Source: an uncultured Blautia sp. (GTDB taxonomy: Bacteria > Bacillota > Clostridia > Lachnospirales > Lachnospiraceae). From it: a stretch of 64,000 nt of DNA. The stretch lies in assembly GCA_934364795.1 (NCBI GenBank), contig CAKRMK010000013.1:15601-79600 (forward strand), given 5' to 3'. The position numbers and the translations under genes were made by a program. Of the stretch, positions 35,033 through 44,016 are shown one piece after another. Positions within the stretch are counted from its first letter, which is position 1. Each line of letters starts with the position of its first letter. The notes beneath the pieces were generated by a model that made no database searches, had not been told where the DNA came from, and saw only the letters and a list, made by a program, of their open reading frames with translations.

Positions 35033-36028
35033 ATGCGTAAAAAAAGAAAATCAGGGGATGGGGGCTTTAATGTATGGCGTTCCTATTCCGATGTAATGGC
35101 TGGTGTTCTGCTCCTTTTTATACTGATTATGTCATTGACACTTTTTCAGGCTCAGAAGAGCTATGATGAGAGTATTCAGGAGCGTGATGAAAAGCTGGCA
35201 CTTCAGGCAGAATACACAGCAGATCTTCTCGCCAAGCAGAATACCATTGAAGAACAGGAAGGCACTATCAAGACCAAGGATGAGAAGCTGACAGCTCTGG
35301 CGCAGACTCTTGCAGAGCAGGAAGCCAAACTGAAAGAACAGCAGGCGCTTCTGGATCAGCAGCAGACTGATCTTGATGAGAAAACCACACTTCTGACAGA
35401 ACAGCAGACCAAGATCGATAATATTATTGGTGTAAAGGCAGAGGTTGTGGAAGCACTTCAGAAAGAATTCCAGAAGAACAATATCAATGTAAATCTGGAT
35501 GCACAGACCGGTGCCCTTACATTGGATGCCAGCGTACTGTTTGATGTTGATGAAGCAGAGCTTACAGATGCAGGTAAAGAAGCACTTCGAAATGTTCTTC
35601 CAATCTACTGTAAGGTACTTATGGAAGATACATATAAGAACTATCTGGCGGAGATCATCATTGATGGTTACACGGATACAGACGGTGATTATGCATATAA
35701 CCTGGAGCTGTCCCAGAGACGTTCCCTTGCAGTGGCACAATATCTTCTTGATATTCAGGGAGAATTTCTTACCGAAGATCAGAGCCTGAATCTGCAGGAT
35801 TATCTCACTGTTAATGGACACTCTATGGCGAATCCGATTCTGGATGCAGACGGAAATGTAGATAAAGAGGCTTCCCGTCGTGTAGAAGTTAAATTCAGGC
35901 TGAAGGATGATGAAATGATCGATGAACTTAGCAAGATCATGTCCGGAAGTGAAGATACAGCGTCTACAGATGGAAGTTCTGATAGCAGCACAGATACTGG
36001 CGCAGATGCCAGTGATAATGCAAATTAA
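35033..36028 (+). CDS. OmpA/MotB family protein (ZorB-like)
   Basis: A 331-residue protein. A single N-terminal helix (SYSDVMAGVLLLFILIMSLTLF, about 13-34) carries the membrane Asp expected to bind the driving ion in MotB/ZorB. A Gln/Glu-rich coiled coil (40-135) follows. The OmpA-type peptidoglycan-binding domain (about 175-300) has GYTDTDGDYAYNLELSQRRSLAVAQYL and SRRVEVKF, with the diaminopimelate-binding Asp and Arg. A Ser/Asp/Thr-rich tail ends the protein. It starts 12 bp after the channel gene. Confidence 0.85.
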   Translation: MRKKRKSGDGGFNVWRSYSDVMAGVLLLFILIMSLTLFQAQKSYDESIQERDEKLALQAEYTADLLAKQNTIEEQEGTIKTKDEKLTALAQTLAEQEAKLKEQQALLDQQQTDLDEKTTLLTEQQTKIDNIIGVKAEVVEALQKEFQKNNINVNLDAQTGALTLDASVLFDVDEAELTDAGKEALRNVLPIYCKVLMEDTYKNYLAEIIIDGYTDTDGDYAYNLELSQRRSLAVAQYLLDIQGEFLTEDQSLNLQDYLTVNGHSMANPILDADGNVDKEASRRVEVKFRLKDDEMIDELSKIMSGSEDTASTDGSSDSSTDTGADASDNAN

Positions 36029-36171
36029 GAGAGTATACTTAAGAAAAAACAATCAGGGAGATGGCAAAATATGGTATTGATCCACATCCCTCTGATTGTT
36101 TTTTGATATCCACGAATTGCTCCGCTGTAAAGCAGCGCCCACAATTCCAGGAATATAAGTATACTCTCTTA
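36026..36171. repeat. 146-bp nested palindrome between convergent genes
   Basis: The outer arms are a perfect 16-bp inverted repeat (36026-36041 and 36156-36171, TAAGAGAGTATACTTA); the left arm includes the stop codon of the ZorB-like gene. Inside is a strong terminator (AAAAAACAATCAG 36044-36056 with CTGATTGTTTTTT, about 36094-36106) and a second hairpin (GAATTG...GCTG...CAGC...CAATTC, about 36115-36150). Architecture parallels the element at 4924-5065 but the sequence differs. Confidence 0.8.
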
Positions 36172-36185
36172 TATTTTTGTAAAAA

Positions 36186-37556
36186 TCAACTTAATCTTGA
36201 TAAAGCTTCATCGGAAACAATTTTTTTCCGGACTTTAAGAAAGATAAAAAAGGCAGTTGTTGCAGCTGTAATGTCTGAAATTGGTTCAGCATAATAGATT
36301 CCCATAACTCCGAAGAATTTTGGAAGGATCAGGGCTAACGGAATCAGCAGGATTACCTTACGGAGCAGGGCGATGAGTAAAGAGATTTTTGCCTGTCCAA
36401 GTCCCATGAAGGTAGTCTGGCAGCCCATCTGGATTCCAAAAACTGCAATTCCAGCCATGAAAATTGGCATTACCTTTTTTACAAGTGCCAGCAGTTCCGG
36501 GTCGGATGTGAAAATGCCGGCAAAGATTCCAGGGAAAGAGACTGTGAGCAGACAGAATAAAGTTGCCACTGCAAAAGTAAAACTGATGGTAAGACGGTAA
36601 GTCTTTTTTACCCGATCGAATTTGCGGGCACCAAAGTTATAGCTGATAATAGGCTGAATGCCCTGGGTAAAGCCCTGAATGGGGACTACCACAAGCTGCA
36701 TTACACTTTGAAGGATGGTCATGGATCCCACGTAAAGATCTCCTCCGTAAATGGAAAGTCCCCGGTTCAGCACAATGTTGATGGCGCTTTCTGTTGCCTG
36801 CATGATAAACGGAGAAATTCCAAGTGCCATAATGCTTTTGATAATGGAAAAATCAAGAATCATGTTTTTACGCCGGATGCGAATGGCAGACTTTGGGGAG
36901 GCAAGGAAACGCACCACCCATATGGCACTGACTGCCTGGGAAATAACAGTGGCAAGTGCGGCACCCTGTACATTCATGTGAAGCCCGAAGATAAAAACAG
37001 GATCCAGAATAATATTGATAACAGCACCGATCAGTACGGAAAGCATGGCAGTGCGGGCCTGGCCCTGGGAGGAAATAAACATATTCAGACCAAGTGCCAT
37101 CTGCACAAAAACAGTTCCCATGAGATACAGGGTAATATAATTGACTGCATAATCAATGGTCTGGCTGCTGGCCCCAAACATAAACAAAAGGGGACGTCTG
37201 AAAATCATAAAAATAACAGTGAGGGAAACGGAGAAAATAAGAAGAACGCTGACACCATTTCCCAGAATCTTTTCCGCCCGTTCTTTATCACCCTTTCCAA
37301 GGGAAATAGATGCAAGGGGAGCGCCACCGGCACCGATAAATGCACTGAATGCCGAAATTAGCATAATAATAGGAAAGGTAAGTCCAACACCTGTCAGTGC
37401 AGTTGGTCCCACCTTGGGAATATGCCCGATGTACATTCTGTCAATAATGTTATAAAGAACATTAATAAGTTGTGCAATTACAGAAGGAATCGCAAGGCTT
37501 GCCATAAGTTTCGGCAGTGGCATAGTACCCAGCTTTTGTTCTTTTGTCTGCGTCAT
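36186..37556 (-). CDS. MATE family efflux transporter
   Basis: This 456-residue inner-membrane antiporter has 12 predicted helices in two homologous halves (LAIPSVIAQLINVLYNIIDRMYIGHI at the start; PIQGFTQGIQPIISYNFGARKFDRVKKTY in the second half). MATE proteins export cationic drugs or metabolites in exchange for Na+ or H+. The ATG at 37556 follows GAGGT; a GTG/TTG start 11 codons upstream is possible but has no better site. It is monocistronic and convergent with the ZorAB-like pair. Confidence 0.92.
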   Translation of the reverse strand: MTQTKEQKLGTMPLPKLMASLAIPSVIAQLINVLYNIIDRMYIGHIPKVGPTALTGVGLTFPIIMLISAFSAFIGAGGAPLASISLGKGDKERAEKILGNGVSVLLIFSVSLTVIFMIFRRPLLFMFGASSQTIDYAVNYITLYLMGTVFVQMALGLNMFISSQGQARTAMLSVLIGAVINIILDPVFIFGLHMNVQGAALATVISQAVSAIWVVRFLASPKSAIRIRRKNMILDFSIIKSIMALGISPFIMQATESAINIVLNRGLSIYGGDLYVGSMTILQSVMQLVVVPIQGFTQGIQPIISYNFGARKFDRVKKTYRLTISFTFAVATLFCLLTVSFPGIFAGIFTSDPELLALVKKVMPIFMAGIAVFGIQMGCQTTFMGLGQAKISLLIALLRKVILLIPLALILPKFFGVMGIYYAEPISDITAATTAFFIFLKVRKKIVSDEALSRLS

Positions 37557-37844
37557 AAAAGTATACCTCTTTTCTGGAGTATGCACCAAAAGGCATTCTG
37601 CAAAGTTTCCTGCAAAGTGAGGAGTATGAGATGCCGGAATGAATTGGTAGCACGCTTTGATGGCTGTAAAATTTCATTTGCGAAAAATAAGTATAGCATA
37701 GGGATATTTATAAGGCAAGAATCGATGAGAGAAATTACCAATAAGAATGATAGGAATTTGGGAAATAGTGTGGTATGATTAGAATGTTTGAGTTAGCATA
37801 AACTAACATACTGCTGCGCCGTTTTTTGGCAGGAGAGGAGGAAG

Positions 37845-38627
37845 ATGGATATGAATGTATTTTGGGGATTGCTGATTCCGTTTCTGGGAACAACTCTTGG
37901 ATCGGCTTGCGTGTTTTTTATGAAAAAGGAATTGAATCCTTTTGTACAGAAAGGATTCCTGGGATTTGCAGCTGGAGTAATGGTGGCTGCGTCTGTGTGG
38001 TCCCTTTTGATTCCGGCTATGGATATGAGTGCCAGAATGGGAGAATTTGCTTTTGCCCCAGCTACATTTGGATTTCTGGTAGGAATTGGATTTCTGCTTT
38101 TTATGGACAGACATGTGCCACACTTACATCTGGACAGTGAGGAAAATGAAGAACCAAAATGCAATCTGAAAAAGACTACCATGCTTGTACTGGCAGTTAC
38201 CTTGCATAATATACCGGAAGGTCTTTCTGCCGGGGCTGTTTTCGCAGGAGCACTGTCTGGAAGTGAAACCGTGACTATGGCCGGTGCATTTGCACTTGCT
38301 ATTGGAATTGCAATACAGAATTTTCCAGAAGGGGCTATTATATCCATGCCTCTTCGGGGCAGTGGAATGAGCAGGAAAAAGGCTTTCTTTTATGGAACTA
38401 TGTCTGGCACTGTTGAACCGGTAGCAGGAGTACTTACCTTACTGCTGGCAAAATATATTACGCCGGTGTTACCAGGGCTTCTTGCATTTGCAGCAGGCGC
38501 GATGATTTATGTAGTTGTGGAGGAACTGATCCCGGAGGCAAGTGAAGGGGAGCACAGTAACATTGGAACTCTTGCTTTTGCAGGAGGCTTTGTGCTGATG
38601 ATGGTACTGGATGTGGCACTAGGGTAA
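37845..38627 (+). CDS. ZIP family metal transporter
   Basis: A 260-residue inner-membrane divalent metal transporter of the ZIP/ZupT type with eight predicted helices. The metal site on helices 4 and 5 is visible as HNIPEGLSAGAVFAG and IQNFPEGAIISMPLR. A short cytoplasmic loop (HVPHLHLDSEENEEPKC) offers His and acidic ligands. It imports Zn2+ or Fe2+ and related ions. GAGGAGG precedes the ATG; an ATG two codons later is an alternative start. Not obviously part of an operon. Confidence 0.9.
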   Translation: MDMNVFWGLLIPFLGTTLGSACVFFMKKELNPFVQKGFLGFAAGVMVAASVWSLLIPAMDMSARMGEFAFAPATFGFLVGIGFLLFMDRHVPHLHLDSEENEEPKCNLKKTTMLVLAVTLHNIPEGLSAGAVFAGALSGSETVTMAGAFALAIGIAIQNFPEGAIISMPLRGSGMSRKKAFFYGTMSGTVEPVAGVLTLLLAKYITPVLPGLLAFAAGAMIYVVVEELIPEASEGEHSNIGTLAFAGGFVLMMVLDVALG

Positions 38628-38744
38628 TTTTTGTTGCAATTTGCAGAAGGTCAGTATAAAATAATAAAAGGCTGTATAAATCCTGAAATAAATTAAAAGA
38701 AAGACTGCCATAAGTTGCAGCCCAAAGTTAAAGGAGAGAGTAAA

Positions 38745-39620
38745 ATGTCATTAAAAATCGGACGAAATGATCCATGCTGGTGCGGCAGCGGGAAAAAATA
38801 TAAAAAATGTCATGAGGCATTTGATGCAAAGGTAGAAATGCTGCGGCAGAAAGGGTATCCGGTGCTGGATCATAAGCTGATTAAGACCCCGGAACAGATT
38901 GAAAAAATCAAAGAAAGCTGCAAGATCAATGTAGCAGTTCTGGACTATGTGGCGGAACACATTAAAGCTGGTGTTTCTACAGAAGAAATTGACCGTTGGG
39001 TACATGAGGAAACTGTACGCCATGGAGGAATCCCTGCGCCTTTGAATTATGAAGGTTTCCCTAAGAGCGTATGCACTTCTATCAATGAAGTAGTATGCCA
39101 TGGAATTCCTTCTGAGGAAGAAATTCTAAAAGACGGAGATATTGTCAATGTAGACGTTTCTACTATTTATAATGGTTATTTTTCCGATTCTTCCCGTATG
39201 TTCTGCATTGGAAATGTAAGCCCGGAGAAGGAAAAACTGGTCCGCGTAACAAAAGAGTGCGTGGAAATCGGCATTTCCAAAGTAAAACCATGGGAACCGA
39301 TTGGAAATATGGGACATGCAGTGCATATGCATGCTCTTGAAAACGGCTATACCATTGTAAAGGAAATTGGCGGACATGGAGTAGGCCTTGAATTTCATGA
39401 GGATCCGTGGGTAAGCTACACATCTGAGGAAAACAGTGGTGTGATCATGGAGCCTGGAATGATGTTTACCATTGAACCTATGGTAAATATGGGAAGTGAC
39501 GAAGTATATACAGATGAAGAAGATGACTGGACAGTCCGCACAGAGGACGGCATGCCTTCTGCACAGTGGGAGGTAACAGTGCTGGTTACAGAAACCGGAT
39601 GTGAGGTTATCTGCTGGTAA
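38745..39620 (+). CDS. map: Methionine aminopeptidase, type I, with SEC-C zinc motif
   Basis: This 291-residue enzyme removes the initiator Met from nascent proteins. The N-terminal SEC-C knuckle (PCWCGSGKKYKKCH, residues 10-23) probably docks at the ribosome. The catalytic pita-bread fold has the metal ligands in VNVDVSTIYNGYFSDSSRMF (two Asp), GHGVGLEFHEDP (His), the Glu of MFTIEPM and the C-terminal QWEVTVLVTE. AAGGAGAG supports the ATG at 38745. A TTGCAA/TAAAAT promoter (38634-38662) lies upstream. Confidence 0.95.
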   Translation: MSLKIGRNDPCWCGSGKKYKKCHEAFDAKVEMLRQKGYPVLDHKLIKTPEQIEKIKESCKINVAVLDYVAEHIKAGVSTEEIDRWVHEETVRHGGIPAPLNYEGFPKSVCTSINEVVCHGIPSEEEILKDGDIVNVDVSTIYNGYFSDSSRMFCIGNVSPEKEKLVRVTKECVEIGISKVKPWEPIGNMGHAVHMHALENGYTIVKEIGGHGVGLEFHEDPWVSYTSEENSGVIMEPGMMFTIEPMVNMGSDEVYTDEEDDWTVRTEDGMPSAQWEVTVLVTETGCEVICW

Positions 39621-39659
39621 AAAATGTTGCTTTTTTCTGTGCCTTTTTGAAAATAATAG

Positions 39660-39688
39660 TTGCAATACCAAAATAACTATAGTATAAT
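39660..39688 (+). promoter_or_regulatory. Promoter of rplS
   Basis: TTGCAA (39660-39665) and TATAAT (39683-39688) with a 17-bp spacer. Confidence 0.78.
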
Positions 39689-39694
39689 CACTTA

Positions 39695-39755
39695 TGTTGT
39701 GAAAAAAGATGGTCCGCTGTTACCGTGATGGGTATTAAGAACATCCAGAGAATAA
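39695..39755 (+). promoter_or_regulatory. Possible L19 ribosomal-protein leader
   Basis: Untranslated leader between the rplS promoter and start. GATGGTCCGCTGTTACC and GATGGGTATTAAGAACATCC segments can form hairpins (for example GATG...CATC). Firmicutes rplS leaders are known to be structured; the match is from memory and tentative. Confidence 0.4.
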
Positions 39756-39767
39756 GGAGAGAATAAC

Positions 39768-40115
39768 ATGAACGAAATTATTAAAAACATCGAAGCAGAA
39801 CAGTTAAAGAAAGAAGTACCGCAGTTCAACGTAGGAGATACTGTAAGAGTACACGCTCTTATCAAAGAGGGTAACCGTGAGCGTATCCAGATCTTCGAGG
39901 GAACTGTGTTAAAGAAACAGGGCGGAAGCACCAGAGAGACTTTCACAGTAAGAAAAGCATCCAACGGTGTTGGCGTTGAGAAAACATGGCCGCTTCATTC
40001 CCCACATGTAAAAGAAGTAGAAGTTATCCGCCATGGTAAAGTTCGCCGTGCGAAACTGAACTACTTAAGAGATCGTGTTGGTAAAGCTGCTAAGGTTAAA
40101 GAGCTTGTTAAATAA
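39768..40115 (+). CDS. rplS: 50S ribosomal protein L19
   Basis: This 115-residue protein sits at the 30S-50S interface and contacts bridges B6 and B8. The conserved core [28 protein letters not shown]...[21 protein letters not shown] and end [21 protein letters not shown] are complete and of normal length. It begins the run rplS-lepB-rbgA-rnhB-yraN, a common Firmicutes order, although a terminator follows rplS here. Confidence 0.98.
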   Translation: MNEIIKNIEAEQLKKEVPQFNVGDTVRVHALIKEGNRERIQIFEGTVLKKQGGSTRETFTVRKASNGVGVEKTWPLHSPHVKEVEVIRHGKVRRAKLNYLRDRVGKAAKVKELVK

Positions 40116-40145
40116 TTTTGGGCGTATTCAACCGTAAATAAAATT

Positions 40146-40187
40146 TGCTGCACAGATGGCCGTGATGACTGTCTGTGCAGCATTTTT
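40146..40187 (+). terminator. Terminator of rplS
   Basis: TGCTGCACAGA (from 40146) pairs with TCTGTGCAGCA, followed by seven T. Confidence 0.93.
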
Positions 40188-40290
40188 TTCTTTTTCTTTA
40201 AGTGGTTTTATGATACAATAATTTGGTGGCGCGGGACACAGCTTAAACAGGCACCGGAGCCCACCTGAAAAATCTGAATTTGGAGTAGCT

Positions 40291-40929
40291 ATGCGGGAGA
40301 GAAAAAATAAAGAAGAAAAAGAACAGCTTTTTAATATGCCAGAGATTGCACGGATGGAGAAAAAAGCCCTGTCCGGTACGAAGGAGAGGCTGGAGAATCA
40401 GAAACTGAAGAAAGCCCTGATCTGGGGATTTGAAATCACAGTTACACTTATTTTCGCAGTTCTGACTTCCATGATGCTTTTTCAGTCTGTGACCATGCAG
40501 GAGAGCTCTATGGAACCCACTCTGACAGTAGGAAGCAAATATTTTATTAACAGGCTTGCCTATAAGGCATCTTCACCTAAAAGAGGAGATATTATTGTAT
40601 TTCGCACCAATGGAAGTGATGATGCAGCTTTGCATATCCGCCGGGTGATCGGACTTCCTGGAGAGACCGTCCAGATCGTAAATGGCAGGATTCTTATCAA
40701 TGGAGAAACTTATAAAGAGGGGAAAGATTTTCCCACGATCAGCAATCCGGGAATGGCAGCCAATGCCATTACTCTGGAAGCCGGAGAATATTTTGTGCTG
40801 GGTGATAACAGGAATAACAGCGAGGACAGCCGTTACGGTGACATTGGAAGAGTAAATAAGAAATACATAACAGGTAAATTATGGTTCCAGATATGGCCAA
40901 AGAAGGATATAGGGCTTCTGGACAACTGA
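40291..40929 (+). CDS. lepB: Signal peptidase I (catalytic Lys position is Arg)
   Basis: A 212-residue type I signal peptidase that trims exported preproteins. One membrane helix (about 47-66) follows a basic N-terminus. Box B has the catalytic Ser73 in QESSMEPTL; boxes C, D (HIRRVIGLPGETVQI) and E (LGDNRNNSEDSRYGDIG) are present. The general-base Lys, normally in I-K-R, is Arg117 here (I-R-R). TGGAGT precedes the ATG. The gene follows the rplS terminator, so it probably has its own promoter. Confidence 0.9.
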   Translation: MRERKNKEEKEQLFNMPEIARMEKKALSGTKERLENQKLKKALIWGFEITVTLIFAVLTSMMLFQSVTMQESSMEPTLTVGSKYFINRLAYKASSPKRGDIIVFRTNGSDDAALHIRRVIGLPGETVQIVNGRILINGETYKEGKDFPTISNPGMAANAITLEAGEYFVLGDNRNNSEDSRYGDIGRVNKKYITGKLWFQIWPKKDIGLLDN

Positions 40930-40956
40930 TTATGGAACAAAGCGTTGGAGGTAAAT

Positions 40957-41796
40957 ATGAACGTACAGTGGTATCCTGGTCATATGACCAAAGCGAAAAG
41001 ACAAATGCAGGAGGATATCAAGCTGATCGATCTGATCATTGAGCTGGTAGACGCAAGAGTCCCTCTTGCAAGCCGTAATCCGGATATCGATGAGCTTGGC
41101 AAAAATAAAGCAAGACTGATTCTTTTAAATAAATCTGACCTTGGAGATGAGAGGCAAAATGAAGCCTGGAAGTCATATTTTGAGGAAAAAGGATTTTCGG
41201 TTGTAAAAGTAGATTCCCGCAGCGGTGCAGGAATGAAAGCAATTCAGGCTGCTATTGCAGAAGCCTGCAAGGAGAAAACAGAGCGCGACAGAAGAAGGGG
41301 AATTAAAAACCGCCCTATCCGTGCAATGGTAGTAGGAATCCCGAATGTGGGAAAATCTACCTTTATCAATTCTTTTGCAGGAAGAGCCTGTGCAAAGACA
41401 GGAAACAAGCCTGGTGTGACCAAGGGAAAACAGTGGATCCGTCTGAACAAAAATGTAGAGCTTCTGGATACACCTGGAATTCTCTGGCCTAAATTTGAGG
41501 ACGAACAGGTAGGAATGCGCCTTGCATATATTGGATCAATCAAAGACGATATTCTGAATATGGAAGAACTGGCACTTACTTTAATTGACTTTTTAAGAGA
41601 AAAATACTCCGGATTATTGGAAAAGCGTTATCAGATCCAGGAAGAAGGAACAGCACTACAGGTTCTGGAGGGGATTGCAAGATCAAGAGGCTGTCTGAAA
41701 AAGGGCGAAGAGCTTGACTATTCCAAAGCATCTCTGATTTTATTTGATGATTTCCGCTCCGGCAAAATCGGACGTGTTACGTTAGAGCATGTTTGA
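40957..41796 (+). CDS. rbgA: Ribosome biogenesis GTPase RbgA (YlqF)
   Basis: A 279-residue circularly permuted GTPase for late 50S assembly. The N-terminus WYPGHMTKAKRQM is a family hallmark. The G motifs come in permuted order: NKSDL (G4), then GIPNVGKSTFIN (G1) and DTPG (G3). A C-terminal helical ANTAR-like domain binds rRNA. The ATG at 40957 follows GGAGGT at 40947-40952. It is 27 bp after lepB and 87 bp before rnhB. Confidence 0.95.
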   Translation: MNVQWYPGHMTKAKRQMQEDIKLIDLIIELVDARVPLASRNPDIDELGKNKARLILLNKSDLGDERQNEAWKSYFEEKGFSVVKVDSRSGAGMKAIQAAIAEACKEKTERDRRRGIKNRPIRAMVVGIPNVGKSTFINSFAGRACAKTGNKPGVTKGKQWIRLNKNVELLDTPGILWPKFEDEQVGMRLAYIGSIKDDILNMEELALTLIDFLREKYSGLLEKRYQIQEEGTALQVLEGIARSRGCLKKGEELDYSKASLILFDDFRSGKIGRVTLEHV

Positions 41797-41883
41797 AAAA
41801 GATTTTCTGCAAATTGTAGGAATGATTTTTTAAACAGGCTTTAAAATAGGTCTAAGAAGTATAAAAAAACAGGAGTCTGTGAT

Positions 41884-42639
41884 ATGCAGAAAATTGGCGA
41901 GATTAAAGAAGAAATTTTAAAAGCACAGCCAGAGGATTATGCCAGCCTTATAGAAAAATACAAAGAAGATTCCAGAAGCGGGGTTCAAAAGCTCGTGGAA
42001 CAGCTTTATAAGAAAATCCTGGCACATGAAAAGGAGCTTGCCCGTACAGAGGCAATGAAGGAATACGAACATAAATATGAGCATCTTGGCTATATTTGTG
42101 GAATCGATGAAGTAGGAAGAGGTCCCTTAGCTGGACCAGTAGTCGCAGGAGCTGTTATTTTACCGCAGGATTGTTCTATCTTGTATCTGAATGATTCCAA
42201 GCAGCTAAGTGCCAAAAAACGTGATGAGCTTTATGATGTGATCATGGAAAATGCAATAGCCGTGGGGATTGGAATGGCAAGCCCAAAACGGATTGATGAG
42301 ATCAATATTCTTCAGGCTACCTATGAGGCCATGAGAGAGGCTATCAGCAAGCTTTCGGTAGTTCCCCAGATCCTTTTGAATGATGCGGTAACCATTCCCC
42401 AGGTAACCATTCCCCAGGTGCCTATTATAAAAGGTGATGCCAAAAGTGTGTCCATAGCAGCAGCCAGCATTGTGGCAAAGGTGACCAGGGACAGGATGAT
42501 GGTGGAATATGATAAAGTGATGCCTGAGTATGGATTTGCATCTAATAAGGGGTATGGTGCGGCTGCTCATATAGAAGCACTGAAAAAATATGGCCCAAGT
42601 CCTATTCACAGAGCTTCTTTTATCAAGAATTTTGTATGA
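41884..42639 (+). CDS. rnhB: Ribonuclease HII
   Basis: A 251-residue endonuclease that removes ribonucleotides from DNA. After an N-terminal helical extension of about 70 residues, typical of Firmicutes, the core begins YICGIDEVGRGPLAGPVV with the catalytic Asp-Glu; LNDSKQLSAKKRDEL, IIKGDAKSVSIAAASIVAKVTRDR and the Asp near YDKVMPEYGF complete the active site. The segment before IIKGDAK is encoded by a perfect 15-bp tandem repeat (VTIPQ-VTIPQ) of normal overall length. Confidence 0.96.
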   Translation: MQKIGEIKEEILKAQPEDYASLIEKYKEDSRSGVQKLVEQLYKKILAHEKELARTEAMKEYEHKYEHLGYICGIDEVGRGPLAGPVVAGAVILPQDCSILYLNDSKQLSAKKRDELYDVIMENAIAVGIGMASPKRIDEINILQATYEAMREAISKLSVVPQILLNDAVTIPQVTIPQVPIIKGDAKSVSIAAASIVAKVTRDRMMVEYDKVMPEYGFASNKGYGAAAHIEALKKYGPSPIHRASFIKNFV

Positions 42640-42690
42640 TTTTTAAACCTTTACAGAAGATACCTACATATAAAATTTTCCGGAGAAAAT

Positions 42691-43050
42691 GTGGAAAAAA
42701 ATAAAAGAAAAGTTGGTACGCTTTATGAGAAGCTGGCAGCTGATTATTTGGTGGCCAGGGGTGTTATGATTCTGGAAAGAAACTACAGGAACCGATTTGG
42801 TGAGATCGATCTCATTGGACTGGATAGGGATGGATGGCTGATCTTTGTGGAGGTAAAATACAGAAGCTCGGAAGGCTTTGGGAATCCTCTTTCAGCTGTG
42901 GATGGCCGCAAACAAAAGGTGATTTCCAGGGTGGCAGTGGAATATCTGAAAAATCATTACAGAAGCATGGAGGTAAAGTGCCGATTTGATGTAGTGGGAA
43001 TTGAAGAAGATCAAATCTGCTGGATCAAAAATGCTTTTGAATTTAAGTAA
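42691..43050 (+). CDS. UPF0102 (YraN) family endonuclease-like protein
   Basis: A 119-residue protein with the UPF0102 pattern: GTLYEKLAADYLVARGVMILERNYRNRFGEIDLIG and the nuclease-like FVEVKYR, i.e. an E..D...EVK active-site arrangement related to Holliday junction resolvases. Biochemical function is poorly known. The start is GTG at 42691 with CGGAG upstream. Next to rnhB, as in many Firmicutes. Confidence 0.9.
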   Translation: MEKNKRKVGTLYEKLAADYLVARGVMILERNYRNRFGEIDLIGLDRDGWLIFVEVKYRSSEGFGNPLSAVDGRKQKVISRVAVEYLKNHYRSMEVKCRFDVVGIEEDQICWIKNAFEFK

Positions 43051-43084
43051 TGTAGTATTTGAATAACGGCATCAGGAGAAAAAT

Positions 43085-43945
43085 ATGGAAATTATTTGGC
43101 ACGATACAACAGGTCCACATATGAAAGTGCAGGAGAAAAAAGGAGTAACATTTCTTACCTATCCAGCGTTTGATGAAATTCCAGGGCTTATCCACTGCTT
43201 CAGCACTCGGCTTGGCGGCATCAGTAAGGGAATTTATTCTTCTATGAACTTAAGCTTTACCAGAGGGGATGACAGCCAGGCTGTAGCTGCGAATTACAGA
43301 AGGCTGGGAGAAGCAGTAGGTTTTGATGTGGAAGATATTGTTACATCTGATCAGACACATACAACAAATGTTAGAAGAGTTACAGAGATAGATCGTGGAA
43401 ACGGGGTAATCCGTCCAAGAGCTTTTTCTGATGTGGATGGAATGATTACGGATACTCCCGGAGTCATGCTTTGTACTTTCTATGCGGACTGTGTACCTTT
43501 ATATTTTGTGGATCCGGTTCACAGGGCAATTGGGCTGTCTCATTCCGGCTGGAGAGGAACTGTTGGAAAAATAGGCAAAGTGACAATAGAGAAAATGCAG
43601 GAAGAATTTAGCTCTGATCCGAAGGAGATGCTGACTGCAATTGGTCCTTCTATTTGTCAGGATTGCTATGAGGTAAGCGAAGATGTAATTCTGGAATTTC
43701 AGAAGGCTTTTGATGAGAAATACTGGAAAGAGCTTTTTTACAGAAAAGAAAATGGAAAGTATCAGCTGAATTTGTGGGAGGCAAACCGGATTATTTTTCT
43801 GGAGGCAGGAGTCAGGGAAGAGAATATTTCCATGCCTGGAATCTGTACCTGCTGTAATTCCCGGCTTTTGTTTTCCCACAGGGCATCTCATGGAAAGAGG
43901 GGCAATCTGGCAGCATTTCTTGGAATTAAAAGAGAAACTTTGTAG
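43085..43945 (+). CDS. pgeF: Peptidoglycan editing factor / multicopper-oxidase-like (YfiH) protein
   Basis: This 286-residue Cu-oxidase_4 (YfiH/PgeF) family protein removes wrongly incorporated amino acids from peptidoglycan precursors in E. coli; other members are reported as purine nucleoside phosphorylases/deaminases. Zinc-binding residues are visible in DQTHTTNV, FYADCVPLYF and LSHSGWRGTVG, with GPSICQDCYEV and a late RASHGKRGNLAAFLGI. Length is normal. AGGAG precedes the ATG; the gene ends the rbgA-to-pgeF run. Confidence 0.9.
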   Translation: MEIIWHDTTGPHMKVQEKKGVTFLTYPAFDEIPGLIHCFSTRLGGISKGIYSSMNLSFTRGDDSQAVAANYRRLGEAVGFDVEDIVTSDQTHTTNVRRVTEIDRGNGVIRPRAFSDVDGMITDTPGVMLCTFYADCVPLYFVDPVHRAIGLSHSGWRGTVGKIGKVTIEKMQEEFSSDPKEMLTAIGPSICQDCYEVSEDVILEFQKAFDEKYWKELFYRKENGKYQLNLWEANRIIFLEAGVREENISMPGICTCCNSRLLFSHRASHGKRGNLAAFLGIKRETL

Positions 43946-44016
43946 AAGATAAGAAGGAAGATAAGAAGATTTAGTGGGAGATTCCAGGGGGGATTTCCTG
44001 ATATATGATATAATAA

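Noticed and set aside
33398..36028. Complete Zorya defence system
   Set aside because: Only ZorA/ZorB-like proteins are present; the flanking genes are a histidine phosphatase and a MATE transporter, with no helicase, nuclease or other effector.
42388..42417. Perfect 15-bp tandem repeat inside rnhB as a coding expansion
   Set aside because: The encoded loop (VTIPQVTIPQ) has the usual length for Firmicutes RNase HII as I recall it, so an expansion is not supported.
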